Assembly: GCF_004827385.1 (NCBI RefSeq)
Contig: NZ_SRXN01000042.1
Location: 1-49,229, forward strand
Source: Ensifer sp. MPMI2T
Lineage (GTDB): Bacteria > Pseudomonadota > Alphaproteobacteria > Rhizobiales > Rhizobiaceae
Length of the DNA stretch: 49,229 nt
Reading direction: 5' to 3'
Positions 1-9,106 of the stretch are shown piece after piece. How positions within the stretch are numbered: the first letter of the stretch is position 1; every line of letters starts with the position of its first letter. The notes below the pieces were generated by a model. It ran no database searches, had not been told where the DNA came from, and was given only the letters and a program-made list of their open reading frames with translations. The position numbers and the translations under genes are program-made.

Positions 1-10
1 CCTAAAAGAA

Positions 11-38
11 GCCTCGGCCTCCCCAGCCGGGGCTTTTT
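11..38 (+). terminator. Rho-independent terminator of a gene upstream of the window
   Basis: An 8-bp GC-rich stem (11-18 with 26-33, one G-T pair) closes a 7-nt loop and is followed directly by five T residues. This is the form of an intrinsic terminator for a plus-strand gene that ends before the window starts. Confidence 0.7.
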
Positions 39-261
39 CGTGCTTGGTAGTTTCACGCCGAGCCGCATTGAGGATTAGGCGGCTTCAGTACCTGCTCGAT
101 GGCATACCAGAAACGCATACCGCCCCCTGGAAACGGTACCCGAAGAAAACCCTTCCCACTGCCTCGTTTCAGGCGCATTCTCACTTCCATCAGCGGTCAT
201 CAGCTAGGGCGCTGCTGCCGAAAGGTTCATACGCTTTCGCCCCGACTGGGGAGTCCGCGTG

Positions 262-441
262 ATGTATCCTTTCCGCGATTTTAACTGTGTTTTCCGCCCC
301 GACGACCTCAATCTGTTGCAACGCGTTTTCGAAAACGAACCCGCCAGGACGAGGCTGAAGATCGATGCGCCTGAAGCCGACGAGCTTGCAAGGCGGCTGA
401 TCGCGCTGTACCAGGACGGCGTTAGGAACCCGGTTGCTTGA
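262..441 (+). CDS. Small conserved-type protein, 59 aa, function unknown
   Basis: I do not recognise a named family. The start is ATG 262, preceded by a GGGGAG ribosome site; a GTG at 259 is also in frame. The protein is soluble and mostly helical in appearance, with an acidic/basic mix and a C-terminal pattern L-I-A-L-Y-x-x-G-V-R. The same pattern, with similar spacing and a shared F-x-DF start and L-x-x-L-x-RV core, appears in the 71-aa protein at 18221-18436, so the two look like distant paralogues. That repeated occurrence, and the ribosome site, are the reasons to call it a gene. A GC-rich stem-loop (470-477 with 496-503) lies about 30 bases downstream. Confidence 0.55.
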   Translation: MYPFRDFNCVFRPDDLNLLQRVFENEPARTRLKIDAPEADELARRLIALYQDGVRNPVA

Positions 442-899
442 AAGGTTGAAAGTCCACTAGGGCAAAAGAGAGCCCGCACGGAGGGACATGCTAGGGCGGG
501 CTCAGTTGAGGGCCAATTATTTTGGCTATCCTGATAGTGACAGAACGCCGGAGTTGTCCAGTAAGCCATTGTGGCTGGTAAGCACTCCCGAGCCGCGTGG
601 TGGCAATGGCTGCTCCTGTCGCAAACCTGCAGCTCGGCGACATCCCTGTATGTCCGCTTCTGGGATACCACCGTGCTCCACTCAGTGTCCGACTTGGGGC
701 GCAAACTTGCCGCGCCATTGGTGAGCGCCGATCTGCAGCGCCGCTCAATCCAGATTGTTGTGATTGCGGTCATGGGCGATCGGTCGATGCTCCTCGCCGC
801 AACGAGAAAGCATCGCCACGTTCAGGATTTAGCCTCACCCGGCCTCCTGGCCACCTGAGATCTCGCCTCTTCTGCTCACCTTCGCTGGGGCCCTAAGAG
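442..899. other. Gene-poor stretch
   Basis: A stem-loop (470-477 paired with 496-503, loop 18 nt) lies shortly after the small gene. The open frames on either strand have no recognisable motif and no convincing ribosome site. I see no gene here. Confidence 0.5.
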
Positions 900-2108
900 T
901 CAGCTGCGGGGCTGCAGCAACGCCAGGGCGATGGTCGATGCCGCCAAGACGGCGGTAATGATCAACGGCCCGGAAGCGCCATGGTGATCGACGATGTAGC
1001 CGCCGAACACCGCACCCATGCTGATGGCGACCTGGAACGAAACGACCATCAAGCTGCCAGCAGCCTCCAAGGCATCCCCTGCGCCCCGGGACAAGTTAGT
1101 AGGCAATACCACCGGAGCCATCCCAAAAGCTAAACCCCAAAGTGTAACCAGGGCAAACGCGATGCCGCTATGTGCACCCCAGAGTACGAGAGCAAGCGCC
1201 GCAAACGCCATCAATACGCTGGTGACAGCGAGTGCCATGCGGATATTGGCGTCTGCCAGTCGGCCGCCGGCGACATTGCCGATCACAGCGGCGATGCCAA
1301 ACCCGAGGAGCGCCAAGGCAATCGGCCCCGTGTCAAGGAGCGTCACTTGTTCGAGGAAGGGTCGCACGTAGACCGAGCCGGCAAAATGTCCGGTCATCAG
1401 CAAGAGGATGGCAAGCATTCCGAGTTGAACAGTGCGCCGTTTCGTCAGCCGGAAGACGTCAGAAAGACTGTTGCTTGTGCTTGCGGGTAGTGTCGGCAAG
1501 CTAAGTATCTGCAGCAGCGTCGCAACCGCTGCGAGCCCTGCCGTCATGCCTGTGGCGGCACGCCAGCCGAGCCAATCGCTGATCAAAGCACCCATCGATG
1601 GTGCAGCGATGGTGGCAAGAGAGACGCCGAGGGTGACTATAGCCATGCCCCGACCTGTCGCATTGGTGCCAACCAATCTCGCCACCACGGCAACTGAAAG
1701 CGCCCAGAAACCACTTAGCGCCACGCCCAGCCCGGCTCGGCCCAACAACAATAGCCAAAAATCGGTCGCGAGCGCGGCCAGAAGATTGGAGCCGATAGCC
1801 AAGGCACTTAGGCCAACCAGGACAGTCTTCCGGTTCAGTTTGCCGATGAGAACATTGCTCAGCAAGGCCGTCACCGCGCCAACAGACGCGGTGGCGGTGA
1901 CAACCTGACCGGCGGTTCCCTCGCTGATGCCAAGGTCCCGCGCCATTGGCGTCAACAGGCCTGCCGGCAGGAATTCAGCTGACACCAGTGCAAAGCTTGT
2001 GGCTGCCATTGAAATGACGGCAAGCCAGGTAGTGGGGCTCCATGCACTCGGAACGGCAGAATCGAGGCCAATCGCGGAGCTGTCAAGCTGTGATGTTGTG
2101 TCCGTCAT
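900..2108 (-). CDS. MFS transporter, DHA1 (drug/nucleoside exporter) type
   Basis: This 402-aa integral membrane protein has about 12 hydrophobic segments. The first hydrophobic helix carries the FALVSAEFLPAGLLTPMA pattern seen in the AraJ/YdhP/NepI group of DHA1 exporters, followed by a loop GKLNRKT that matches the MFS motif A region. The family is known for proton-driven export of drugs, sugars or purine nucleosides; the substrate cannot be read from sequence. The ATG at 2108 has a GGAGG site nine bases upstream. It lies 59 bp downstream of the AraC-type regulator on the same strand, so the two may form a regulator-exporter pair. Confidence 0.85.
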   Translation of the reverse strand: MTDTTSQLDSSAIGLDSAVPSAWSPTTWLAVISMAATSFALVSAEFLPAGLLTPMARDLGISEGTAGQVVTATASVGAVTALLSNVLIGKLNRKTVLVGLSALAIGSNLLAALATDFWLLLLGRAGLGVALSGFWALSVAVVARLVGTNATGRGMAIVTLGVSLATIAAPSMGALISDWLGWRAATGMTAGLAAVATLLQILSLPTLPASTSNSLSDVFRLTKRRTVQLGMLAILLLMTGHFAGSVYVRPFLEQVTLLDTGPIALALLGFGIAAVIGNVAGGRLADANIRMALAVTSVLMAFAALALVLWGAHSGIAFALVTLWGLAFGMAPVVLPTNLSRGAGDALEAAGSLMVVSFQVAISMGAVFGGYIVDHHGASGPLIITAVLAASTIALALLQPRS

Positions 2109-2167
2109 TGAAGTACCTCCAAGGTTTGGAGGTCTTCATAGCGGAGTCTTTCAGGATGATATGTGCC

Positions 2168-3148
2168 CTAAAGTCCGAATTCTATGTCCGTTCGTCCGGA
2201 AATGGTGCGGCGCACAACGCCAGGTGAAATGCTGGTGATGCGCTTGAAGGCGCGAGCGAAAGAAGCTTCAGATTCATAGCCCAGCTGAGAAGCGACCTCG
2301 GCAACCGACATGTTTTGACCGAGTAACTCTCGTGCAAGCTGCATGCGCAGACGGGCGAGATAGCGTGCCGCGCCTTCCCCCAAAATGGCGCTGAAGCGTT
2401 CCGCAAAGATCGAGCGCGATTGACCTGCCACGCCAGCAAGGGTCTCAAGCGTCCAGTCATGGCCGGGTTCTCGGTGCATGGCTGCCAGCGCACGACCGAT
2501 ATGAGGATCACGGATCGCGGCGAGCCAGCCGCTGGTCGAGGCTCCGCTGCAATTGACCCAGCAGCGAATAAGCCGCGCGACGAGTACGTCCGCCATGCGT
2601 GACAAGACCGTGGCGCTGCCTATCTGGGGCTGCGACGCCTCTGCCGTCATGGCGGCGAGGAGGGGGCCGACGATCGGATCATTGCCAGCAACATCACAGC
2701 CCTTGATGATCGGTGGCATCAGAGCGATCAAAGGGTTGAGGGCATTCGCATCCAAAGCCATGGAACCGCAGAACAGGGTGCTCGTCGCTCCTGTTCCTTG
2801 ATGCACCACTTCGCAGACATTGCCCCCCAACTTGGTGACGTGACAGCTCTTAAGCGAGTCCCCGACAACATCAGGCTTGCTGGCCAGTCGGTGTTCGACA
2901 CCTTGTGGCAACAACACCAGATCGCCGTCTTGTAACTCCTGCCATCCCTGGGCTTCGGTATGGACCCAGCATGGCCCCTCACTGACGAAATGAAAGCGAA
3001 GCAACTGTTGCTGCGGAAAGGCGATGCTCCATGGATGGCGTAGCTCACAACGGCCGTAGTTGACCCCACTCAGGCGAAAGTCCTGTAGAACTTCGCTTAG
3101 TGCGTCCGTAGGAATATGTGTCGGAGATTGGGATGAACGATCAAGCAT
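2168..3148 (-). CDS. AraC family transcriptional regulator with cupin-type sensor domain
   Basis: The 326-aa protein has an N-terminal cupin-like ligand domain (roughly residues 25-200, including the pattern LQDGDLVLLPQGVEHRL) and a C-terminal double helix-turn-helix (about 220-320). The second HTH reads VAEVASQLGYESEASFARAFKR, typical of the AraC family. The gene lies just upstream of, and parallel to, the MFS exporter, which it probably controls. The first ATG (3148) has no clear ribosome site, so the true start could be a little downstream. The effector is unknown. Confidence 0.85.
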   Translation of the reverse strand: MLDRSSQSPTHIPTDALSEVLQDFRLSGVNYGRCELRHPWSIAFPQQQLLRFHFVSEGPCWVHTEAQGWQELQDGDLVLLPQGVEHRLASKPDVVGDSLKSCHVTKLGGNVCEVVHQGTGATSTLFCGSMALDANALNPLIALMPPIIKGCDVAGNDPIVGPLLAAMTAEASQPQIGSATVLSRMADVLVARLIRCWVNCSGASTSGWLAAIRDPHIGRALAAMHREPGHDWTLETLAGVAGQSRSIFAERFSAILGEGAARYLARLRMQLARELLGQNMSVAEVASQLGYESEASFARAFKRITSISPGVVRRTISGRTDIEFGL

Positions 3149-3500
3149 TGGGCCAATTTATATGCCAGGCGTCCGGCAAGCAAGTAAGGCATCTGTGCCA
3201 TGGCCGCCTTCGGCGTCATCATTGGCAATGGGCAACCGACCCTTTTCCTTTGTGGAAGTCCAATGTCTCGGCCTAGCTGACGCCCGGCCGTACCCGTGTG
3301 TTTTGGCCGCATGGGCAGGCAGCGGGGATGGTCGATGGCACGTACCCTCCGTCAGAAGCCCTGCTCGCAACGGAACAAGAAGCCCACCAGGGCTCCATTC
3401 GGAAGGCAATGTCCGCCGTTCGGCAGATGCAACTCCGCGTTAATTGAGTCGCTTATCCGACGCGAAGTCGGTAGACCCTATTGCCGCACAAATGTCGGAA
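3149..3500. other. Gene-poor stretch before the MFS remnant
   Basis: Nothing on either strand has a recognisable motif. The plus-strand frame that enters the MFS remnant is open from 3296 but its first ~70 codons look like non-coding sequence (arginine/cysteine-rich, no membrane helices). A breakpoint near 3500 is likely. Confidence 0.45.
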
Positions 3501-3793
3501 GCGATCTCGCGACGATCGCCGTCCTATTTGGCATCTGGGGGCTTGTTGCAACGGCCGCGCCGGTCGGATGGTGGACTTGGTTGGCAACGTCTCTGCCGAA
3601 CGATGCCGAGGCCGGTGGCGGTCTGATGGTGGCGGTCATCCAGCTCGCGATCACCTTGGGGGCTATTGTAGGCGGTCTGCTATACGATGCCGGCGGGTAT
3701 CAAAGCGCCTTCGGCGCCAGCGCACTGATCCTGTTAGTCGGCGTCCTCGTTGCCTATCTGACATCAAGAGCAAGCCGAGCGCCTTCCGTCTGA
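3501..3793 (+). pseudogene. C-terminal remnant of an MFS transporter
   Basis: About 97 codons encode three hydrophobic helices. They contain the DAEAGGGLMVAVIQLAITLG and GGLLYDAGGYQSAFGASA patterns found in the last helices of DHA1-type MFS exporters. The rest of a roughly 400-aa transporter is absent upstream, and no start with a ribosome site precedes the homologous part. It is therefore a truncated gene. A strong perfect hairpin follows nine bases after the stop, probably the original terminator. Confidence 0.7.
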
Positions 3794-3801
3794 TCTGATT
3801 G

Positions 3802-3837
3802 TGAAAGTGCGGCTCGTCCAATCGAGCCGCACTTTCA
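3802..3837 (+). terminator. Perfect 15-bp hairpin after MFS remnant
   Basis: Bases 3802-3816 and 3823-3837 are perfect inverted repeats around a 6-nt loop. No T-run follows, so it may be a terminator with a weak tail or an mRNA-stabilising hairpin. It sits between the MFS remnant (plus) and the SDR genes (minus, ending at 3987). Confidence 0.55.
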
Positions 3838-3986
3838 AATGCCGGGGGAACAAGCTGACGACCGCAAATGGCGCATAATCGCCGATCGAGACGATAACGG
3901 CGGGCGGCTCAATTGAGCCCTTAGCGGCCATTTATCCAGGAATGACAAGCCCCTCGGGAACGGGCGCCCGTCCATCAACACATCGG

Positions 3987-4880
3987 CTAAGGGCGAGGAT
4001 GCAGGATGTCTTCAAGGCCGATCCGGCGCAGCAATTCGGCGCGGACGCGATCGGCGACACCGTTCACGATCTCCGCGCCATCCTGGGACGGATCGATATG
4101 GTTGCGGAACGGCCGCTTGCCGACGGGCATGTCGACGACCTGCGCAATTGCAGCAGCGACTGCGCTCGCATCGGCATCGGCAGGTTCAAGGGCCGCCAAG
4201 CCTTTCATCGCGACCGCGGGAATATCGGCCGTTGGGCCGGTCGCATATTCCTCGGCACGCTCTTCATCTGCCGGAGTGCCGGCATGGGCGAAGTGATTGG
4301 TGCCGTTGGTGAAAGCGCCGGGCACGATGATCGAGGTTTCAATCCCCCAGCGTGCCAACTCGCCAGCATAGCTGACGGCCAGCGCGTCCATTCCGGCCTT
4401 GGCGGCGAAGTAAGGTCCAAGATAAGGTGGAGTGCCGCCGCGTGCGCTGCTGGACGAGACCCAGACCAGCAGCCCCTCGCGACGCGCTCGCATGTGTGGC
4501 AGCACGGCACGATTGACCCGCTGAGTGCCGAGCACGTTGACATCATACTGCTCAGCAAACTGCTCCGGCGTGAAGGCTTCGGCGGGGCCGAACATCATGT
4601 GGCCGGCATTATGGACGACGACGTCGATGTGGCCGGTTTCGGCGATGATCCGGTCGACTGCCGCGTTCACCGAAGGCTCGGACTGAACGTCGAGCTCGAC
4701 CGGGTGCAGCCCGATGCTGTCGCGGGCCGACAGGTCGGTGAGCGCGGACGCGTTCTTCGCATTGCGGCCGGCGATGTCCCGCATCGAGGCGTAGACGATG
4801 TGGCCGGCGCGGGCGAGGGCCTCGGCGGTCAGGCGGCCGAAGCCGCTTGATGAGCCGGTGACGAGAACGATCTTGGACAT
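3987..4880 (-). CDS. Short-chain dehydrogenase/reductase, classical type
   Basis: This 297-aa soluble enzyme has a Rossmann NAD(P)-binding motif TGSSSGFG near residues 8-15, an HNAGH variant of the NNAG motif, and the catalytic S...YxxxK (SSSS then YFAAK). Classical SDRs run about 250 aa; the extra C-terminal 40-50 residues resemble the extended tail of SDRs acting on larger alcohols or ketones. The ATG at 4880 has an AAAGGAA site. It lies 59 bp behind the second SDR gene and probably shares its transcript. The substrate cannot be assigned. Confidence 0.88.
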   Translation of the reverse strand: MSKIVLVTGSSSGFGRLTAEALARAGHIVYASMRDIAGRNAKNASALTDLSARDSIGLHPVELDVQSEPSVNAAVDRIIAETGHIDVVVHNAGHMMFGPAEAFTPEQFAEQYDVNVLGTQRVNRAVLPHMRARREGLLVWVSSSSARGGTPPYLGPYFAAKAGMDALAVSYAGELARWGIETSIIVPGAFTNGTNHFAHAGTPADEERAEEYATGPTADIPAVAMKGLAALEPADADASAVAAAIAQVVDMPVGKRPFRNHIDPSQDGAEIVNGVADRVRAELLRRIGLEDILHPRP

Positions 4881-4939
4881 GGCGATGTTCCTTTTATTCG
4901 GTTGTGCGCGCTTCCGCGCGAGATGAGGAAAGAGGTCGG

Positions 4940-5680
4940 TCAGATCATGCCGCCATTGGCGCGCAGCACCTGACCGTTGATCCAGCCGCCGTCGGGGCCG
5001 ACGAGGAAGGCGACCGCTGCGGCGATGTCCTCGGGCGTACCGAGCCGTTCGAGCGGGTTCATCTTCGACATGCGCTCGATCAGCTCGGGCGACTTGCCGT
5101 CGAGGAACAGCGCCGTCGCGGTCGGTCCCGGCGCGACCGCGTTGACGGTGATCGAGCGGCCGCGCAGTTCCTTGGCGAGGATGCCGGTCAGCGTCTCGAC
5201 CGCCGCCTTGGTCGCGGCATAGATGCCGTAAGTCTCGAGCTTGAGCCCGACGATACTGGTCGAGAAGTTGACAATGCGGCCGCCTTCACGCAGGCGCTTC
5301 GCCGCCTCGCGCAGCGTGTTGATCGTGCCCCTGAGGTTGATGGCGATCTGGCTGTTGATCAACGCGTCGTCGCCGTCGGCGAGCGTCGCCAGCTTCATGA
5401 TGCCGGCATTGTTCACGAGGACGTCGATGCCTCCGAAGGTAGCCTCGGCGCTGTCGAACATGCGGGCGACCGCGGCCGCGTCGCTCACGTCGGCCTGAAC
5501 GGTGAGGGCCTTGCCGCCCGCCTTCTCGATCTTGGAGGCGAGTTCTTCGGCCGGGCCGACCGAGCCGGCATAGTTGATGACGACCATATAGCCGTCGGAG
5601 GCGAGCCGGCGGGCGATGGCCGCGCCAATGCCGCGTGAAGCGCCGGTGACAAGGGCGATCTTTGCGCTGCTGTTTGTCAT
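4940..5680 (-). CDS. SDR oxidoreductase, FabG-like
   Basis: The 246-aa protein matches the usual length of 3-oxoacyl-ACP-reductase-like SDRs. It carries TGASRGIG (residues ~13-20), DVSDAAAV, VNNAGIM, the catalytic YAATK and the AVAPGPTAT loop. It ends in GGWINGQVLRANGGMI, the standard SDR C-terminus. The ATG at 5680 follows AAGGAGA. It is the first gene of a two-SDR unit divergent from the LysR gene at 5794. That arrangement is typical of a LysR-controlled catabolic or detoxification pair, but it does not identify the substrate. Confidence 0.9.
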   Translation of the reverse strand: MTNSSAKIALVTGASRGIGAAIARRLASDGYMVVINYAGSVGPAEELASKIEKAGGKALTVQADVSDAAAVARMFDSAEATFGGIDVLVNNAGIMKLATLADGDDALINSQIAINLRGTINTLREAAKRLREGGRIVNFSTSIVGLKLETYGIYAATKAAVETLTGILAKELRGRSITVNAVAPGPTATALFLDGKSPELIERMSKMNPLERLGTPEDIAAAVAFLVGPDGGWINGQVLRANGGMI

Positions 5681-5763
5681 GGGATGTCTCCTTGAATGTC
5701 TGGCCCGATCCCCTCGGGCGACCTACAAGTGACACTTTCCAGGAGGCTTATAATCAGGCATAT

Positions 5764-5784
5764 TTCGGGAACTTCATTCGGGAA
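5764..5784 (+). promoter_or_regulatory. Direct repeat in the SDR-LysR divergent promoter
   Basis: The octamer TTCGGGAA occurs at 5764-5771 and again at 5777-5784, 13 bp apart, inside the 113-bp gap between the divergent SDR and LysR genes. It may be part of the LysR binding region; this is inference from position only. Confidence 0.3.
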
Positions 5785-5793
5785 ACTCGGACA

Positions 5794-6687
5794 ATGGACC
5801 GGATCGATTCCATGCGCGTCTTCACGCGGGTCGTAGAGCGCCGCAGCTTTATCCGCGCCGCCGAAGATCTGGACCTGCCCGCCTCCACGGTGACAGATGC
5901 GGTAAAACAGCTTGAAACTCGGCTTAAGGTCCGACTGCTGCAGCGGACCACGCGCCAAGTCCGCGTCACACTGGACGGTGAAGCCTATTATCGGCGCTGC
6001 CTGTCCATCTTGGCCGATATAGACGAGGCAGAAACCGCCTTCAGCGGCACCAAGCCCAGGGGCTTGCTGCATGTGGATGTGCATGGCGCCCAAGCTCGGC
6101 GCTTCATCGTGCCAGCCCTGCCGCAATTCTTCTCGGAATATCCCGATATCGAACTCTATCTGAGCGAGACGGATCGCTATGTCGACCTGGTCGGCGAAGG
6201 TATCGACTGCGTGTTGCGCAGCGGCACTCCGAAGGAGAGCGATCTTGTCAGCCGACGCATCGCGCTGCTGCGGGAAGTCACGGTCGCCTCGCCTGATTAC
6301 ATCGCGCGCTTTGGCATGCCCGAAAGCTGGAACGAACTGGAAGGACATCGCATGGTCGGCTTCCGCTCCTCCGCGACGGGTGGCTTGCTGCCGCTGGAAT
6401 TCATGGTCGATGGGGTCGCCAAATCGATGACGCTGCCCATGACCTTGTCGGTTGCTGGCGGCGATACCTACAGGGTCGCAGCGCTGGCGGGTTTGGGTTT
6501 GATCCAGGTGCCGCACTATTCGGTGCAGCAGGACCTCGTGGACGGTACCCTGATAGAGCTATTGCCCGACGCGCCTCCGGCTCCGACGCCGGTCCACGTC
6601 CTCTATCCGCGAAGCCGCCAGCTCAGCCAGCGGCTGCGGGTTTTCATCGACTGGGCCGCAAGGCTCTATGCGACCTATGCGGGATAG
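5794..6687 (+). CDS. LysR family transcriptional regulator
   Basis: The 297-aa protein has the standard LysR architecture. An N-terminal winged HTH (about residues 1-60, with FTRVVERRSFIRAAEDL and a KQLETRLKVRLLQRTTRQV wing) is followed by a periplasmic-binding-protein-like effector domain. The start MDRIDSMRVF at 5794 fits the family length; an upstream in-frame extension to 5662 would add 44 residues of unrelated sequence. It is divergent from the two SDR genes, which it probably activates. Confidence 0.9.
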   Translation: MDRIDSMRVFTRVVERRSFIRAAEDLDLPASTVTDAVKQLETRLKVRLLQRTTRQVRVTLDGEAYYRRCLSILADIDEAETAFSGTKPRGLLHVDVHGAQARRFIVPALPQFFSEYPDIELYLSETDRYVDLVGEGIDCVLRSGTPKESDLVSRRIALLREVTVASPDYIARFGMPESWNELEGHRMVGFRSSATGGLLPLEFMVDGVAKSMTLPMTLSVAGGDTYRVAALAGLGLIQVPHYSVQQDLVDGTLIELLPDAPPAPTPVHVLYPRSRQLSQRLRVFIDWAARLYATYAG

Positions 6688-7612
6688 GTTCCTTCCGCAT
6701 GCACCCGATCTTTCTAGTTCGCCTGGATGTCTTCTTAGTCCGCATCTCGGTCGTTCGCGCTGGCCGCAGCGAACGACCGCCTACCACCCACCTGTGCCGC
6801 TGACGGCGACACCTGGAAGGACCGGATTGGGTCCAATCGAGCCATTCATCGCGTAGGCACCGTTGTCCGCATCGGGTTAGTGTTGAAAAAGTCCAACTCG
6901 GGCTCACCGAAAATTCGGCCAATTCGCGATCTCAGCGAATGTTACTGCTCAACGCCATCTCAATTCCGCTACGCGGCTCACACGCTCCTTGATGGCAAAT
7001 TGACTTTGTAGGCTTCTACGGCCCTCCAAAAAATCAGACGCCGCAGAAAACGGAGTTTCTCAACAGTATCGGTCGAGAGCAGAAACTGGCCGTTTCCGCG
7101 ATAACTTCTACTTCTGGCGCTTCCCGGCGAGCTTGAGCACAGTGGCTGCAATGTTGCGAAGGAGCCTTCGAAAGGACTCGCAGAGAATGAAGTACACGTG
7201 GATCATGTGAGATCGTCCGTCACCGCCGCAGGATCGAAGGCCAGTGCAGCCATCGAAGCTGAGCGACCGAAGTTCTACAACCTGGCTGCCGAACTTGGCG
7301 TCTATGCCTCGATCGCGGCCGACCGGAACCCGGATGTTCTCGGCCCTGAAATGCGCATGCAGGGCGGCGATGCGATGATGGGCGGGCCGCTCGCGAAGAA
7401 AAGCACCGCCGTGCGCGACCCGAAGTCCATGCCCGCCGAACATGCTTTCCACCTGATGCTGCAGTAACGGATCATTTTTGACGAGACGCCGCTTGCCTTC
7501 GAAGCTTGCCCGATGTTCAGCGGTGGGTGACCGATCGCCAGCGTGATGAGCGAACAGGAGCCGCGTCGTTCTGTGCCTCCTCAGGAGAGACGAGCTTACC
7601 AGTCAAACCGCA
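6688..7612. other. Gene-poor stretch with IS debris
   Basis: Apart from the small inverted-repeat segment described separately, the stretch holds only unsupported open frames on both strands (for example 7198-7467 plus, 7108-7452 minus). The minus-strand frame ending at 7108 finishes in a basic tail just inside one of the inverted repeats, as an IS transposase C-terminus would, but I cannot identify it. Confidence 0.4.
6881..7065. mobile_element. Small inverted-repeat-bounded segment, IS/MITE-like remnant
   Basis: TGTTGAAAAAGTC at 6881-6893 is matched by the reverse complement of 7053-7065 at 11 of 13 positions. The 185-bp segment is too short for a transposase. Ends beginning TGTTGA are common on rhizobial IS elements. 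It may be a MITE-like derivative or the neighbouring ends of two decayed IS copies. No target duplication was identified. Confidence 0.4.
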
Positions 7613-9106
7613 CTACGAAGGTGCGCACTCATCCATGATGGTCATACGCATCAGCTCGATATCGCCGTTCATCGGCCGGTCGTCGGCATAGACCGGAATA
7701 ACGGCGCGGATCCATTGATATAGCGCGTTGGTGCGTTGCGCCCGACCGCTTGCATGCGGCTGCAGGTCGTAGGCCTGAGCTGCCGCCAGCAGCTCGATAG
7801 CGAGGATCACAGCGAGATTGTCGAGGATCGCCAGCGCCTTCGAGGCAGCCGGCGTCGCATGGGTGAGAATGTCTTCCTGCAGGGCGGAGGTGATGCCACC
7901 GTCGAGGCTGGCCGGCGCGGCGAGACGGCGGTTTTCAGCGGTGAGCGCGGCGGCCGTGTATTGGGCTATCATGAAACCCGAGGACACCCCGCTGTCGCGC
8001 GCAAGGAAGGGCGGAAGTCCGCTAACCAGCGGATTCACCAGGCGATCGATGCGGCGTTCGGAAATCGCCGCGATCTCCGCGACCGCGACAGCCAGGGCGT
8101 CCATCGCGAGACCGAGGGCGGCGCCAACGGCATGGGCTTGCGAATGGACCTCGGGCGCGTCAGGCGATCCCGAAACGGCCGGGTTATCAGTGAGGCTTGC
8201 AAGCTCGCGATTCACCACGTCGGCCGCATGCGCGAGCATATCGCGCGCGGCCCCATGAATATGCGGAACGGCACGCAGGCTCAATGGATCCTGCGTGCGA
8301 TTTCCTGCCGTAGCGGCCAGCATTGGGCTGTCCTGAAGGTAATCGCGCAATCTGGCCCCGGCCGTCTGCAAGCCCGTTGAAACTCGAAGCGACAGCGGTT
8401 CGGCGGCGAAGGGATTTGCCTGACTGCCAAGGTTCTCATAGCTCATGGCTGCGGCCGCATCAGCCCAGTCAAAGAGCCCTTCCGCACGCGCAAGCGCAAG
8501 CGCGGCAAGTCCGGTGGCACAGGGCGTGCCGTTGACGAGGCTCAAGCCCTCCTTGGCCTCAAGTCGTAACGGCGAAAGCCCCAGCAGTGAGAGCGCCTCG
8601 GCGCCGCTTACCCCGCCCTTGCCGTCGTCAACGGTGCCATGGCCGATCAGCACAAGTCCGATCGCGGCCGCGTGAGTGAGATAGCCTACGGAACCGCGCG
8701 ACGGGATGTGAGGAATGAGGCCGGCATTGAGCAGCGCCAGCAGCGCCTCGACGATCTCGATCCGCACGCCGGAGTAGCCATGCGCGAAATTGGCGATCTG
8801 CGCCGCCATCACGGCGCGCGATTCGCTCCGCCCTAGCCGCTCGCCGACGCCGCAGGCATGGCTAAGGATGATGTTGCGCGAAAGGGCTTGCTGGTTTTCG
8901 CGGCTGATGACGACATCGCAAAGTGCCCCGACGCCGGTATTGATGCCGTAGCCGCGAATGCCGCGCTCAACCAGCGCATCGACGATGCGGCGGGCATCAA
9001 CGATCCGCTGACGCGTCCGCTCGGACAAGGCGAGGCGAGCGCCGTCGGCGATGGCGGCAATCTCGGGCCATTTCAGCGGCCCATCGATGGTAATCGTTTC
9101 AGTCAT
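7613..9106 (-). CDS. hutH2: Histidine ammonia-lyase homologue (HutH2 type) without the MIO triad
   Basis: At 497 aa the protein has the full length and fold signatures of the HAL/PAL/TAL family: GYGINTG (52-58), SLVNGT (189-194), and TSALQED near the C-terminus. The family is known to form the MIO electrophile autocatalytically from Ala-Ser-Gly inside GSVGASGDLAP. Here residues 138-145 read GSVGYLTH, so the three MIO-forming residues are absent. The Tyr in the motif QDPYSLR is Leu (272-278). Histidine deamination by the usual mechanism is therefore unlikely. The gene directly abuts hutV (stop 9107-9109, ATG 9106), as in the S. meliloti hutXWV-hutH2 order I recall. The symbol rests on that context. 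Confidence 0.8.
   Translation of the reverse strand: MTETITIDGPLKWPEIAAIADGARLALSERTRQRIVDARRIVDALVERGIRGYGINTGVGALCDVVISRENQQALSRNIILSHACGVGERLGRSESRAVMAAQIANFAHGYSGVRIEIVEALLALLNAGLIPHIPSRGSVGYLTHAAAIGLVLIGHGTVDDGKGGVSGAEALSLLGLSPLRLEAKEGLSLVNGTPCATGLAALALARAEGLFDWADAAAAMSYENLGSQANPFAAEPLSLRVSTGLQTAGARLRDYLQDSPMLAATAGNRTQDPLSLRAVPHIHGAARDMLAHAADVVNRELASLTDNPAVSGSPDAPEVHSQAHAVGAALGLAMDALAVAVAEIAAISERRIDRLVNPLVSGLPPFLARDSGVSSGFMIAQYTAAALTAENRRLAAPASLDGGITSALQEDILTHATPAASKALAILDNLAVILAIELLAAAQAYDLQPHASGRAQRTNALYQWIRAVIPVYADDRPMNGDIELMRMTIMDECAPS

Noticed and set aside
3906..3919. 14-bp perfect palindrome GGCTCAATTGAGCC
   Set aside because: It lies between converging gene ends, not in a promoter. 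It could be chance or part of a terminator; no role can be supported.
7198..7467. 89-codon frame on plus and 114-codon frame on minus
   Set aside because: Neither has a ribosome site or a recognisable motif; the two overlap each other in high-GC DNA.
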